Assembly (NCBI GenBank): GCA_029532415.1
Contig: JAQOTA010000019.1
Span: 1 to 64,000, forward strand
Length of the DNA: 64,000 bases
Direction: 5' to 3'
Origin: Marasmius tenuissimus
Lineage: Eukaryota > Basidiomycota > Agaricomycetes > Agaricales > Marasmiaceae
The notes below the pieces were generated by a model. That model was not told the DNA's origin. It did no database searches and saw only the letters and a program-made list of their open reading frames with translations. Made by a program: the position numbers and the translations under genes. This document shows positions 12,237 through 23,689 of this stretch, piece by piece; position 1 is the first letter of the stretch, and each line of letters opens with the position of its first letter.

Positions 12237-12904
12237 ATGGCCTCTTACTTCCTCAACGCTCGACGGACAACGATAGGAGCCAATGCCACTTTTCAAACCG
12301 CGGCTGGGGATGTACTGATCACAAACACAACCATCTACAACAAAGCAGAAAGCGGTGATCGGGTGACTCTGGTAAGCATTGGTCTGTGGCTTCCGGTAGT
12401 GATTCTCAATCTTGCCTCTAGTACGGAAGAACTGTGAGGAAAGTGGTCGAGGGCGACATCATTTTTCGACGCCAGCTATCGTCCGAGGCTTTATCAGTCA
12501 TTGTCAAACCGCAAAGGGGAGTATCAACGCCATCGGGGTCACGGGTAGTCAAAGTGAAGCAAGACATCGCACATCGACGTCGGCTCTGGTCCAGACTTTT
12601 ATCAACCATCATCAAGCCACGAGGGCGGCGCCCAACATCTAGAGTGTCATCGGGGTCGTTGCAGGTGGTCAAAGTAAAGAAAACATAGCAAATGGCTGAG
12701 ATACATGGACGTCCCGGGGTATTTACGGTCACAACTCTTGAGCCAGTCGACGAGAATGATCGGGACATATTCGAGGAAGTGACCATCAGCGTTCGGATAG
12801 AGCGGAATAACTCGATGGTTAGGTTCAGATCGCGAAGTTCACTATCAGACGACGACAATCGCAACCTTCGATGCCTCAAACGACCCCCGTCAACCAGACA
12901 TTGA
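12237..12904 (+). pseudogene. short lineage-specific protein, copy 1, with premature stop and chimeric tail
   Basis: Exon 1 (12237-12371, 45 codons) and exon 2 (from 12422) join in phase over a 50 nt intron. A leader intron at about 12140-12233 ends 3 nt before the ATG and is conserved in copy 2 at 55.5 kb. The protein starts MASYFLNARRTTIGANATFQ and continues YGRTVRKVVEGDIIFRRQL. This belongs to a family of short proteins frequent in Agaricomycetes, of unknown function. TAG at 12686-12688 ends it at 133 residues, where copy 2 has CGG (Arg). The same frame stays open to 12904, through TLEPVDENDRDIFEEV, which aligns with copy 2. From about 12837 the sequence instead matches the DUF6534 copy B tail. 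Exon 2 contains an internal duplication, RRQLSSEALSVIVKP followed by RRRLWSRLLSTIIKP. Confidence 0.7.
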
Positions 12905-13015
12905 GATGGGGGCAATTCCTCAAACTAAAGCAGACTATGGCCAACTTGCAATGTAGAAATGATCTAATACACAGGACGATTGGACAGAATTTCCCACCAC
13001 GTTGGCACCATCGCT
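12836..13015 (+). repeat. duplicated segment, copy 2 (captured DUF6534 3' end)
   Basis: Matches 8611-8790. Here it is fused to the tail of the short gene and read in another frame (SLSDDDNRNLRCLKRPP), so it does not encode the DUF6534 tail. The similarity of the short gene to its 56 kb copy stops where this similarity starts, marking a recombination junction at about 12,837. Confidence 0.78.
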
Positions 13016-13257
13016 CATCTATGGCGATTCTGAGGCAACTTGTGTAGTAGGGCCGGGCCTATCCTGAGCGTCAAGCTTTCGAATCTCAAGCCCTCGGCTC
13101 GGCTACAGCTTGACGGTCGACGCAATTATTTCAAATACGGCACGGGCGAGCCGCTAGTAGCCCAGAAAAGAACAAAACTTATGTAGCACGGTCAGAGAAT
13201 CGGTTGTATTCTAATCGTCCGAGTCTGTGGTACATACATAGGGAAGTCATACAGACA

Positions 13258-15980
13258 CTAGTACAATCGCAATGCGTCGAATATGATGTTGGGGGAACTA
13301 GGAAAATATTCAAGTCAGAGTCTGGTCCGAATTCAGGAGCATGACAAGCACTCACAGGAAACGATCTCCGCCCGATCCAGAAGCGACTGTGATGACAATC
13401 TTGTTCGAACCGGCAACAAGGGTTCCAGCGGCTGGAGGTACCGAACGGTTAGCAATATTGGATATTGAACGACGGAGCTCTACTCACGGATGTTGTAAGT
13501 GTACCGGATGTTCTAAGTGGATATAGACGATGATGAGTGAGTATATCGGATCACCCGATCACCAAGAACGCTCACGTTTCCTCGCCAAGTACCACGAGTG
13601 ACACCTCTCGAGTCAGGTTGTTTCGGGGCGGCTGGGATTGCACTAGTCCAGTCGTTCACCTGGGCCACGGGTCGGCCGCCTGCAAAGGCGAGAGTGGTCC
13701 CGATCTCCAGGGTGCGGGCACCAACTGAGGAAATTGTAAGTTATCGACCAGTGAAGAAATGCTGTCGTTACTTTGAGAAGACGAGAGCGTAAAGTTGATA
13801 GTAACACCGCCAATTCCCTGATCACCAAGTTGAATGAGCTTCATCGTCGAGGCGGCGCATAAATGGACGAACCTTGAATATAGCCATGGGGAACTGGGTA
13901 ATGTTGGTTCCAACACTCCAGGTGACTAATAGATTTCCGTGAGTGAGACGTTGGAACGCCATACTGAAAACTTACTTGGGCCCCAGTTAGACATGCGCGA
14001 GTCACTTGGGCTAGAATAAGTGCTTTGAGGTGATATGTTCGAAATCACGTCGATGAGGGTCCTTACTGCATGGTCTCGATTTTGCTAAGGAAAGTCGTGG
14101 TCAGCATCAGAACTTGGACGGGAGTAACGCCTGACATACTCTGCATTTAGGAAGCCTCGAGGCGTTCCATCGAAGTCACCTATCTGCCAAATAACGGAGG
14201 GGTTCTAAAACGGTGGTTTGAGGCCCGTTCCCTTCGAAAAGTGGTGTGAACACTTACGCTCTCCGACGAGGCGATGTCTGAGGTCGTCGTGCCACCTGCC
14301 GACACAGAGATGTTCTGACTACCGACAGCCAACTCGGCCTTGTATACTGAAAGCCTCATCAATACAGGATTCGTATGAAGTGTTGATGCCAGTGCTCACG
14401 AGTCATCGTGTACATTCCGGGTTTCATGTACGGGCTGACGAAGCTTCCGCTGGCATCAGTTCTTGCCCTGATATAAAATTGTCAGCGAGGGGAAAATTTT
14501 GGCGCGTCCAAATCTCAGAATGTACCAGTATTGAGCAACGGAGTTATTGAATCCGACCGTCATGAGGGAGGCGAACTGCGAAGGGAAGTTGCTTGCTTTT
14601 CCAGTAACACGACCTCTACCTGTTTGCGGCACCAAGCCCTCAATATCCAAGGCAGCCCAGAAGAGAGGATCTGTCTCCGTCTGAGTATCACAATTCCTTG
14701 GCTTTTGCACACAAGGAAGCCCACTCACCAATGTTCGCAGAGGGTGCGGCGCCAGTTGTGAAGACAAGAGCACTATTGGAAACAGGTAAGGATAATCCTT
14801 GACGAGTGTCAAAAATGTCTTACTATGGACCGTGAAGACCCATTCTGTAGGCTTAATGAGAGGAATTAGGACGTTAGACAACTGGCTTTGGGACAGTATG
14901 TGACTTACGCTCGGTTTGTGTATGGCCCGAGTTCTAAGATTCCAGCGTCAGAGTGGTATAAGCAAAGCTTTCTTGATGTACGAACCATGTCTGAGAAGCG
15001 ACCTGAGTATGGTAAAGAACAAACATCGACACTAACCACTTACAATAATAGAGTTCCTGCTGGGATCCTGTAAGGTGGAGGACAGTCAACGACCTTACTC
15101 ATTGTTAGCATCTCCTTGGCGTACCTCCTCGGTTGTCTATATCTCGGAAGAATGGGCCACCAGAGGCCGATTCGAACCCTTGACCGTATACAACCTGCAT
15201 GCAAACATCAGTCATCGTCGAACAAGTCTGTGAGCTCAGATACCATGTAAACTCCGATTCCGGAACCAGTGACGCCCTTGACAGCATCGTCAATAAACTG
15301 CCGGGAGGAGTAGAACTTGGACCGTGTTTGCCCGTCGGCAAGGCCGACGATGTCAGCGGCTTCAATTGCGGTACCTCCTTGGACATTCGCAGCTGGAATA
15401 CCATTTGGAACGGTTGAATTCATCAGGCGAGCAATGAAGCGCAGCTCGCCAACTGAAGGCTCAGCTGTGGTGCTGGTAGGTACACAGAGAGGTTAGTCAC
15501 GGGCTCTCAGACTAAGAAATACTTTAACTCACTAAGTCGACATGTGAATAGATGGATCCTTGTATCTGGCAACATAGTATCTGTAAGGTCGTCAGCAATT
15601 CCTGGTGTATAGACGTCTGAATTTGAGCCATACTGGGTGATTGAATCGGTGGCACATGTGATCTTGATGTAATTGTTCGAGTTTCCACCTCTCGTCCAAC
15701 TGCAAGATGCGCCAATGCCGGAGGCAATATGGCTGTTTCTGTTTGCGCCCTGAGCTTCAACGCCATTGAACTTCATGGACGTGATGTCTCCTGAGGTACG
15801 CTTGACTGAGAAGGGAAGCTGCTCTGAGTGTTCATGCCGTGAGCTTGATACGACATACTTACCTGTGAAGATCAGCCCGCCTTCAGTATCCACTATGTAG
15901 GAGTCGCCGGATTCTGTCAGTCCGAAGCCCCACACAGCAGGTAGCAGCAGGATTGCATAAACGAGAAGAGACGCCAGCAT
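13258..15980 (-). CDS. secreted rhamnogalacturonan lyase (PL4 family)
   Basis: Cleaves the rhamnose-galacturonate backbone of pectin rhamnogalacturonan I by beta-elimination, outside the cell. The ATG at 15980 opens a signal peptide ([20 protein letters not shown]). Family landmarks in order: [49 protein letters not shown] (the catalytic Lys of the Aspergillus enzyme corresponds to SK), [34 protein letters not shown] (catalytic His in NSGH), [95 protein letters not shown] and the end [13 protein letters not shown] before TAG at 13258-13260. More than ten short introns are needed, including one apparent 5 nt exon (14986-14990). No nonsense codon was noticed. The architecture (catalytic, FnIII-like and carbohydrate-binding-like modules) fits full-length PL4. 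Confidence 0.88.
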
Positions 15981-16043
15981 GGTGAGATTAACAATTGAGA
16001 AAACAAGTGGAATCGCTGTTCAAGGACATCACAAAAGTCCTTC

Positions 16044-16051
16044 TACTTATA
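16044..16051 (-). promoter_or_regulatory. TATA-like box of rhamnogalacturonan lyase
   Basis: On the minus strand TATAAGTA lies 64-71 nt upstream of the start codon. The rest of 16052-17435 holds no recognisable gene and includes the promoter of the divergent HECT-like gene. Confidence 0.45.
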
Positions 16052-17435
16052 CTGTTTCGGAAAAAATCTGTGCGCATTCCCCGGGCGATCAACCTCATCA
16101 TCGAGAGAGCCATGTGCGTACTAGTTTGCTCTAGGCATACTCTCACGGCCGCGAGCACTCGCGGGTTGGAGTCTGCCAGGAAGCACGCCACGACATCCAG
16201 GGTCCAACACCTCCTTCCTTCGTTCCTTCCTTCTACCCTGCGAAGTTTTTGGTGACTATGTGCGTATTACCATACCAAGTTGTCGTTCTGCCTGAAGTCC
16301 GGTGAAAATTTCAGATAATAGACCTCGTCCAAAGATATTTGCAAGTGGAATTCGAGCCAAAAAACGAGGGTGTGTTGATATTGGAGATAAACAAGGTTTA
16401 TTTCCCCACACACGACAGGCGGACCGTCAACGGGTGCTGAGGACTCATGAACCGGGCCGTAACGATCAAGTCTTCAGAGCTGCTCTTGAGACGTGGACGT
16501 AAAGCCGTCCTTGACCTGTGCGGAGAAACGGATGTGCGGGGAAACGGAAGGAGTAGGTAATGAGAAACTCACAAACAACAGAAGTTTTGTGAATGACCAC
16601 AGAGCTCAAAATCGTATTTTTCGTCCATTCAAAAGAGGTTTTCATCGTGATTGTGGTCAAAGCTTCGCCAACCCTAACCCTACAGCAAGGCTACCCCTTA
16701 CGATCCCGGGCTCTCTCATTCAGAATCACCTGGACTTCAACCGTAACGTCTTCGAGCTTGGTACTCATCGCAAGATAAGTTGGTGCTCCGTACATGTTTG
16801 GGATGGGCAAAAATTGCACAAACGTGAAGGAGAGGCGAAGCGCCCCTGGTCGGTGGTAAGTGACCAGCTTGATTTATGAACACATAATTCATCGGAAATT
16901 AGTATGTACTCAATAGAAATACGTAGGCACTCGAGCTCGGGCTTCGCGTCGCTGAGATCTGGTCTTGCAGCGTTCGGTTTCGAAAATGTTGACGTCGTGC
17001 TACTGTCTCAGCTGTCCTAATCCGTTTGTCGCCCAGCTGCACCTTGACAACGCAGCGTTGCGTCCCGGCTCTTGCAGCGTTTGCCTATCTCCGTGCGGGT
17101 GAGGGGCACAGGGAAATGCAATCCTGCGTACGGGTCAACTTGTTGGGCGTCTGAGTGGATATTAGATGCCGTTCGTGCGACAACGGGAGGGAGTACGGCG
17201 AACGTACCTGAGCTCTTCAACACAACACGTTCTGTGTGCAGTAAACTCGAGCGGGCGATGTCATGGTCGTGCAAGGCGCGGTTTAATCCTACCATCTAAC
17301 CCTCACATTATAACAATCAAGAGCCCTCGATTGACTCGATTTCCCCCCCCCATTTTCGTTCCTTACCCAGCCTCTCAGCGCTCTCGCCGTCTCATATTCC
17401 CTGTACCTACCAAGCCCAACTCCAACTCTCAGGAG

Positions 17436-20400
17436 ATGTCAAATAATCAGCTCTCTCCAGAGGCTCTTTCTCAACTCTATGCTTTCTTGCAGTCTCAGCC
17501 AGGATTCAGCTTTCCGGCAGGACCGTCTCAAGTCACCGTGCCTGCTCCCTCCCAGCCAACTACTGTATCATCCGCACTGGCAACGGCAACCAGCACCATT
17601 GCGCCGGCTGCTAATACCACTGCAACTACAAATGCAGTACCTTCTTCACAGTCTTCTTCTACGGACGCTTCAATTTTGCAGGCCCCGCCGCTGTTTTCTT
17701 TCCCTACAACGGGAGCAGCACCTTCCACAGCCCCGGGAGCATCGCAGGCCCCTGCTCCTATCACTCCGTACACCAGTGTGAATATGCTCAATGCTGTTGC
17801 AGGTGGTTCCTTGCCCGCATCATCATCGCCCCCATTTGAAGGCCGTCCTCGCATTACAACCCAACCTGGTTTCCCTGCACTCACCCTCATCCAGCGAACG
17901 AACGAAGCCAGGCTCGATCATGCTGCCGAGTCACTTCCCACGCGCCCCAAGGCCCGCGGAAAGGCCAAGAAGACTCTGAGCCTAGTGTCACAGGAAAAAG
18001 GACGTTCTCTTGACGACTGTCTTCATGTGACACCAGACAAGGGAATCCTCATAAACCTGGCAGTGAACGTGTACCCGCCTAGGCCCCCAACCGATGTCTT
18101 GAGCGTAAGTCTTTTTGCAAAAGTGCCAGAACCATGCAGTGAGATTTTGTTTCCCTACAGGCTTTTGGCATTCCTCGCCACGTCGTTCTCTATGTCAGGC
18201 ACGGTGATTCTTTCAACACGGTCCTCAACAGGCTTCACCTATATCACGAGTTCCATGAAATCAGCGTGAAGATGCTGGTCTTGGACGTTCTGACATGCAT
18301 TGTTGAGGAGCTCAAGGCGCACGGTTACAACTTTGAAGACATGCCAACCCCATCTACTTTTGCGCCTCATGAGAGCCTTCCTTTGCAGCTTCTGGGGTTC
18401 ACGAACCTTGGTCGACCCAACGGCAGATCCAAGTCCTGCAAGTTAGCCACCGGGGCCTTCAACGCAAACACCACCCTCGAAGATGTTCTTAGAAAACGCG
18501 AGTACGCCAATGCAAAGCTCTCGATCACCAGCCGCGGGTTCTTCGAGCTCAACACAAGTGCGTGCCCCATCTATCGTTGCGCTTCTCACTCGCTCATAGT
18601 ACCTGTGAATTCAGTCATCCGAAAGTGCCACTACCCCCTCAGTATAGACAAGAGCCTTGCAGATTTGAGCTTCGGCAGCGATACTGAGACCAAGACCCAC
18701 CGATGCATATCCAAACGTGTCTACGGGATGTTCAGGGATGATGAGGATGTGGAAACCATGGCTAGGGAGGAGGACTTGGAGCAGTCTTGTGGAGAGGAGG
18801 AGGAGAGTGACGAAGAGGTGAGCATATCTTGGGCCCTATTACTGCGTGCTGGTCTGAGCTTGATATAGGATGAGCAAGCTGTAGTGAATACGCTTCTTTC
18901 CCGTCCGCCACTTACACTGCGCACTCCATCTGGTCCCGCTGCTACACCTGGCTCTTCATCCGCCCAAACTTCTGTGAACTTGGCAGCTGTGAGGGACCTC
19001 AACCCCCGGAGGGTTGTTTCTGATCCCACGCCTTTCTCCTCAACTGGAACTACCGTCACCAGTGGTACTGGTTTCCCAGCCGGAACTGCTACTGTGGCAG
19101 AAGCTACAGGCTCCTCCAATCACGGGAACAGAGGGGTATGTTGGGATCCATTTGCTACAATCTCGTGGCTCATTATGTTGCTTTTCCATGCATAGCTATC
19201 CCCAGATGCTCCTGTCATCCTGTGGGCTGTTGTGTGGGATGAGAATCGGGAGCAAGACCTGATGACGATCTATAGCTTTGAAAGAACCCCCAGGTTTTTT
19301 GAAGTTGTTTCGGAAACGTACGGGTCGACTCACAGTGGAAGGCCGCCACCGAATCTATTTATCAAAGGGCGGACTCAGCAAGAACTCAGCCAAAAACTGA
19401 AGGGAGTGATAGTGGATTGTCTGGGGAAGCAGGATTTTACCCGACTTCTAACCGCTGATCGTCTGTTTGCTGTGTGAGTTCAACTGTTATGCTGTCTGAT
19501 CTGTGCGTCGTGTTGACGAGACAACTTCAGCGTAGATGCAGACGATGATTTGGTCAGTAGTGGCAACGGAGTCGAACGAGAGGTTGTTCAGACTCTTTGC
19601 CACTCGTATTTCCGCAAGGGCGCTTCGACGTTTTTCATGCCTTTGGCACCACAGTTTTCAACCCTTGCTGCTGTCAACGGTGCGTCGGCCCGCTGGATGT
19701 CTGATGCGCAGAAGCTCAAATGGGGAGTCCTCGGTGCTGTGGTTGCGCTTGCTCTCATTCACGGATTTGACACCGCCCCTCTCAACCCCTTGCTTCTAAT
19801 CTACTTCATCAATGACTGTGATATCATTTCCCTGCATTCCTCCCTGGTTCTAAAGTGGTTCCCTGAGCTTCATGCCACTCTGAAGGCATGGACGCAGCTG
19901 GGACACCTGGATAATATTGCCGGGTTTGCTGGTCACTTTGCCTCATACCATGACTGCGATGTGCGTCCGATGTTCTCATTCCCTGAACACAGCGCTGACA
20001 TCCCTCTGAAGATATCTGCGCTCAGGGTCAGGAGCGCTGACCAGCACACGGCTCTGGCATGGGAGATGCTACACAACGGGGTCATTGGAACGAAGACATG
20101 CGATCACCCAGCATTTCAGTCCTTCTTGAAAGGTTTCTACATGCCATGTGATAAGGGCTATATGTTTACCCAGGTATAGGTGATTTGGTATATGCTCCTC
20201 TCGACACTTACATCCGAGCCTATAGATTGCTCGCTCTTACCAAGGAGGTTCTGAGAACTTTGTCTGCTCAGTCTATCAAAATCATATCTCCCATTATTCT
20301 GACCTCCTTCTTGAACATCAGTCAAGGCTCACTCCAGTCTCAGAGACGAGGCTGAGGGAAGCGTTCCACGCCAACCCAACCCTGGAGGTGGATGACTTTA

Positions 20401-20909
20401 AAGAGTTATTCCGCGCCTTTCTCGAGGAAACCGGGTACCCCTCTCTCGACCTGATGGAGGAGTTGAACGGCTGCTTCAATCCCATCGTGGATCTTAGCGA
20501 CATCCACGATGATACTTTCAGAATGCGAATGCTCTGCTGGGCTGCGACAGGCGCACCGTACGTGCTCCCAGATGGGATCTCCACCAAGGCAAGCCTTTCT
20601 TCCCTGAAATTTTATGGCCGAGGCTGACAAGGGGTTGCACAATAGATTGTTCTTGTGGAGGATGACGATGCTGAATACCGAGCAGGCTTAGCGACCCATG
20701 AGTGGACGCGCCACCTCAACGCAGGGGTGTGCAAGTTTCGAACCTGCGTTCGTGAGATCAGAATCCCAGCGTCTTTTCTCATACACCTCCTCAGCATTGA
20801 TTACGGCTCTGGTGATGACAATTCTTCTGGTCTGAAGGTCGAGGAGGCAGTTCACCATTGGCTTTTGGTCGCAATCTTGGACAACATCGGCCAGAACAAC
20901 TTGGTATAA
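17436..20909 (+). CDS. large protein with HECT-like C-terminal domain
   Basis: Eight exons (17436-18104, 18161-18557, 18615-18817, 18869-19135, 19196-19473, 19531-20173, 20226-20588, 20646-20909) add up to exactly 1,028 codons. The last intron has GC-AG ends. Residues 1-223 are Ser/Thr/Pro/Ala-rich. A middle region follows (AFGIPRHVVLYVRHGDSFN) with an acidic stretch around EEEESDEEDEQ. From about residue 605 the order resembles a HECT E3 ubiquitin ligase: GNGVEREVVQTLC, ALALIHGFDTAPLNPLLL, an N-lobe tail with FVCSVYQNHISHYSDLLLEH, MRMLCWAATGAPYVLPDG (like the FxTGSxxLPxGG region), and FRTCVREIRIP with a Cys at residue 974 where HECT enzymes carry the thioester Cys. The call is by pattern only; divergence is high. 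The neighbour is convergent, its stop 176 bp away. Confidence 0.6.
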
Positions 20910-21084
20910 CGTAACATTCCTCGAGACAATTTTTTGGTTACATTGTATTCATACGATACGTCGGTACACAATAATAGAACAATCCTTACTTCTTTTGCCA
21001 ACACGGGAGAATCTCCCTCTCCTTCCAGAAGTCGAGATTGCATTGAGATGGAGCGTCATTTGCCTCAGCCTTCCAGACTGCGTC

Positions 21085-23273
21085 TTATCCTGTCTCCTGT
21101 TCCAACTCTGAGTATTGGAACACAGAGGCCTGGTTGTACCAGACCATTGAGCCACGCCCAATCGCCTCTTCCCAATTCTTGTCATGAGTCCCAGCTTCGG
21201 GTTTGCCGCAGCAATATAGCGGCCTGCTGTTTTTGGGAGTGGGCTTGGAGCCATCAGGTGTGGTCACAAACGTCAGGTCTGGGAAGGCGTAGTTTTGGTC
21301 AGAGACCTGCAATGCCTGGTAACAACGGGCGTACCTTTGAGGTCGGCGTTGAAGTGGAGAAAAAGTGAGGAGGGATAAAACAAGAAAACCCCTGGTGGAA
21401 GTTCAAACGCCACCCCTGCCTCCCAAATCGCGAGCCAGCACTTTTCACGATGGTTGAAATGACCTGGAAACGCATCAGGATCAGGGAGGGGGAGGGCTTT
21501 ATGCACGCACCATACACAAAAATCATACAGACTCCCAACGCGATGTTCTTATAATCCACGTGCGGGTCACAGTGCACTCGACGGATGTCTCCCTTTGGAC
21601 CATTCAGGCAAAAATTGTAGAAATGCCCGCCGTAAGGAGCAGGCATGTTGTACTTCTCCTCCAAGTATTCAGAGCAGTCTTTGTATCGCTTTGCAATTGC
21701 GGGAAAGACCCTCTTTAGTATCCCGCACCCGTATTCCGTCAGCATGTGAAGGGGATTGCCTGGTTGGAAGAACTCGTCGAGGACACTCTTATTTTGCCTG
21801 TGCCATTTTGAGAAGGCCGGGCGCTGAGCTCAATCAGATCGACATACAAAGCTGAGAAAGCATGAAAAGCTCACGGTCTTGCTGTTCCGATCAATCCCGG
21901 CCATGCAATACCAATGGGTGCCCCGGCTGTGATTTGGCTCTGGATCAGCAACCGTAGTCTGCTTGATGAAATCTTGCGCAGCAGTGAGGACAATAGGAAG
22001 GATGTTTTGAATGGCTGTAGCGACCACGCTCCGATAGAAGACAACTGCGCCGTTAGAATCTGCGACAGCAGCGTTCTTTCTAGTGGCGTCGATCAGGGTT
22101 GAAATCAGAACAGAAGAAGCCCAACCCACCCAGGAGTGTAGTAAATCGGCACAAACTCCCGATTCAGGTCCTCTCCGTTCTTCAAGCACTCCATGATCCA
22201 CTTTCGATCCTCAGTGGGATTGTTGCCTTGCCAGGCTGTTGACGATATACGACCGTCCTTGTATGCGTTGTCAAAACCTCGTCCAGACTGAGCTGTGTGA
22301 AGGTCGGTTTCCCTGTGCTTCAGTTCCATTCTCCACTTCCGGCCCAGCCTGTGGCGTCTATCCCTTAGTTGCTTTTTAGTCAACTCGGGTTTCTTGGGGG
22401 AGGCGAGACGCCCGGGTGACCTGCAGTTGGCTGGGGCCATGGGTCTCAAGACGTTGGCTTGGCTTTGGACGGGGTTCGCATCAAGGAAGGTATGAAGAGG
22501 GGAGGGTCAACTCACGAGTAAGAAGGTGCTGGCCTTGGTTTTGGCCGGTACTCCTCTTTCTTGCCCTTCTTATCCTTCCTATGACCGCCATCGTCCGTTA
22601 TGTTGCTGATGTCACTCCTTCGGCCCTTCTTTCTTTTTTCGCCTTGAGGCTTCATCCACACCTTTGATGGCCTGGTTGCTAGTTAGAAGCAGCGACCTGG
22701 GACGGGCTGGAACTCACATCAAAGGTTTGGAAGTGCGGCAAGGGCTTGCTATCTGGATTCCTTGATCGTCAATGTGCTGGTCAGCGTACTGATCAATGTG
22801 CCGGTCGACGTGGTGACCTATGGGCTGGTTGATATGCCACTGGTCGACATGCTGGTCGATATCCTCCCATTCCTCCTCAACTACATCAGGGTCCTGGTTA
22901 CTGAAAAGATCATTGCGTTCGAAATGGCGATCTAGAGCCAGCTCGAATATGGGATTGGAGTAGAAGACGGAGGCGCAATCATCGGATAGTCTCCCTGTGG
23001 GCTTTGTGGACGGAAAATACTTTTCGCAGACCCTGATAGCAGCCTGTCGCAGGGAAAAGCGGCGTTCCATGAGGGCCAGGAGCAAAGGGGGGATTGGCCG
23101 TACCTGCTGTACTTATTGCAGACGTACAGGCTGCACAAGCGTGCCCGCTCAAATGAAATCAGCAAGTTGCAATGGGCAGCCTCGTGCCGCAGAACGACTC
23201 CACGGTGCCAGAAGAACACGGTCTTCATGAATGTGCCATCGATTGTCCTGAATTCAGTTGCGATAGGCACCAT
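21085..23273 (-). CDS. TET/JBP-like 2-oxoglutarate/Fe(II) dioxygenase
   Basis: Likely member of the fungal TET/JBP family, which oxidises 5-methylcytosine (or thymine in JBP) in DNA, in the nucleus. Seen: the N-terminus with FWHRGVVLRHEAAHCNLLIS; a short degenerate D-Q-H-V/I repeat tract (about 22750-22860); a Lys/Arg-rich linker (KPQGEKRKKGRRSD) suited to nuclear import; the core THWYCMAGIDRNSK, YGGHFYNFCLNGPKGD, then RVHCDPHVDYKN with the HxD metal pair (His 21572-21574, Asp 21566-21568); FELPPGVFLFYPSSLFLHFN with the distal His (21354-21356); and NSRPLY, then GRGSMVWYNQASVFQYSEL. About eight introns. After ELEQETG comes TAA at 21085-21087. The same frame continues for 32 protein-like codons (NLDFWKEREILPC) to a second stop at 20986, so the last part may have been lost to a nonsense mutation. 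Such genes are expanded in Agaricomycetes and known to be linked to KDZ transposons there; no KDZ transposase is visible here. Confidence 0.72.
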
Positions 23274-23689
23274 GACAGCCTTTGCGATATTAAGTCAGCA
23301 GGCAGAGAGGAAGGAGAACGTAAGTGCTGGTGAGAAGGCGTGCGAGATGCATGAGGGAGTTGAGGAGAAACGGGCGTCGGAGATGGGGACACAGGCGGTG
23401 ATCAAAAGTAGATAGATGCGAGAGGACAGGCTCAAGAGAAAGTGCAAGGCGGAAATCAATCAGTCGACTCGGGCGCAAGTTCATTGCCTGAGGAAGTGCC
23501 GCAAATCAATTCAAATTAAGAGGCACGTAGCAGGTGTGGTACAGCAATACGATTTACTTCGACCTGTCAGAAACCCACGTCTAAGACACGTAACCTCCTG
23601 CACATGGCCCTTGTTGTTCTTCATCATCATCCTTGAGAGATGAGCAACGCCGGCAGCAGAAATTTGTGCTGAAGTGAATTGATCAGCAA

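Noticed and set aside
23015..23115. Apparent frameshift near the start of the TET/JBP-like gene
   Set aside because: A 71 nt intron (donor CAG/GTACGG, acceptor CTATCAG) joins CNKYSR to VCEKYF in phase, so no lesion is needed.
17436..23273. KDZ transposase expected next to a TET/JBP gene
   Set aside because: No KDZ-type core motif was found anywhere in the window; only the known association of the families is noted.
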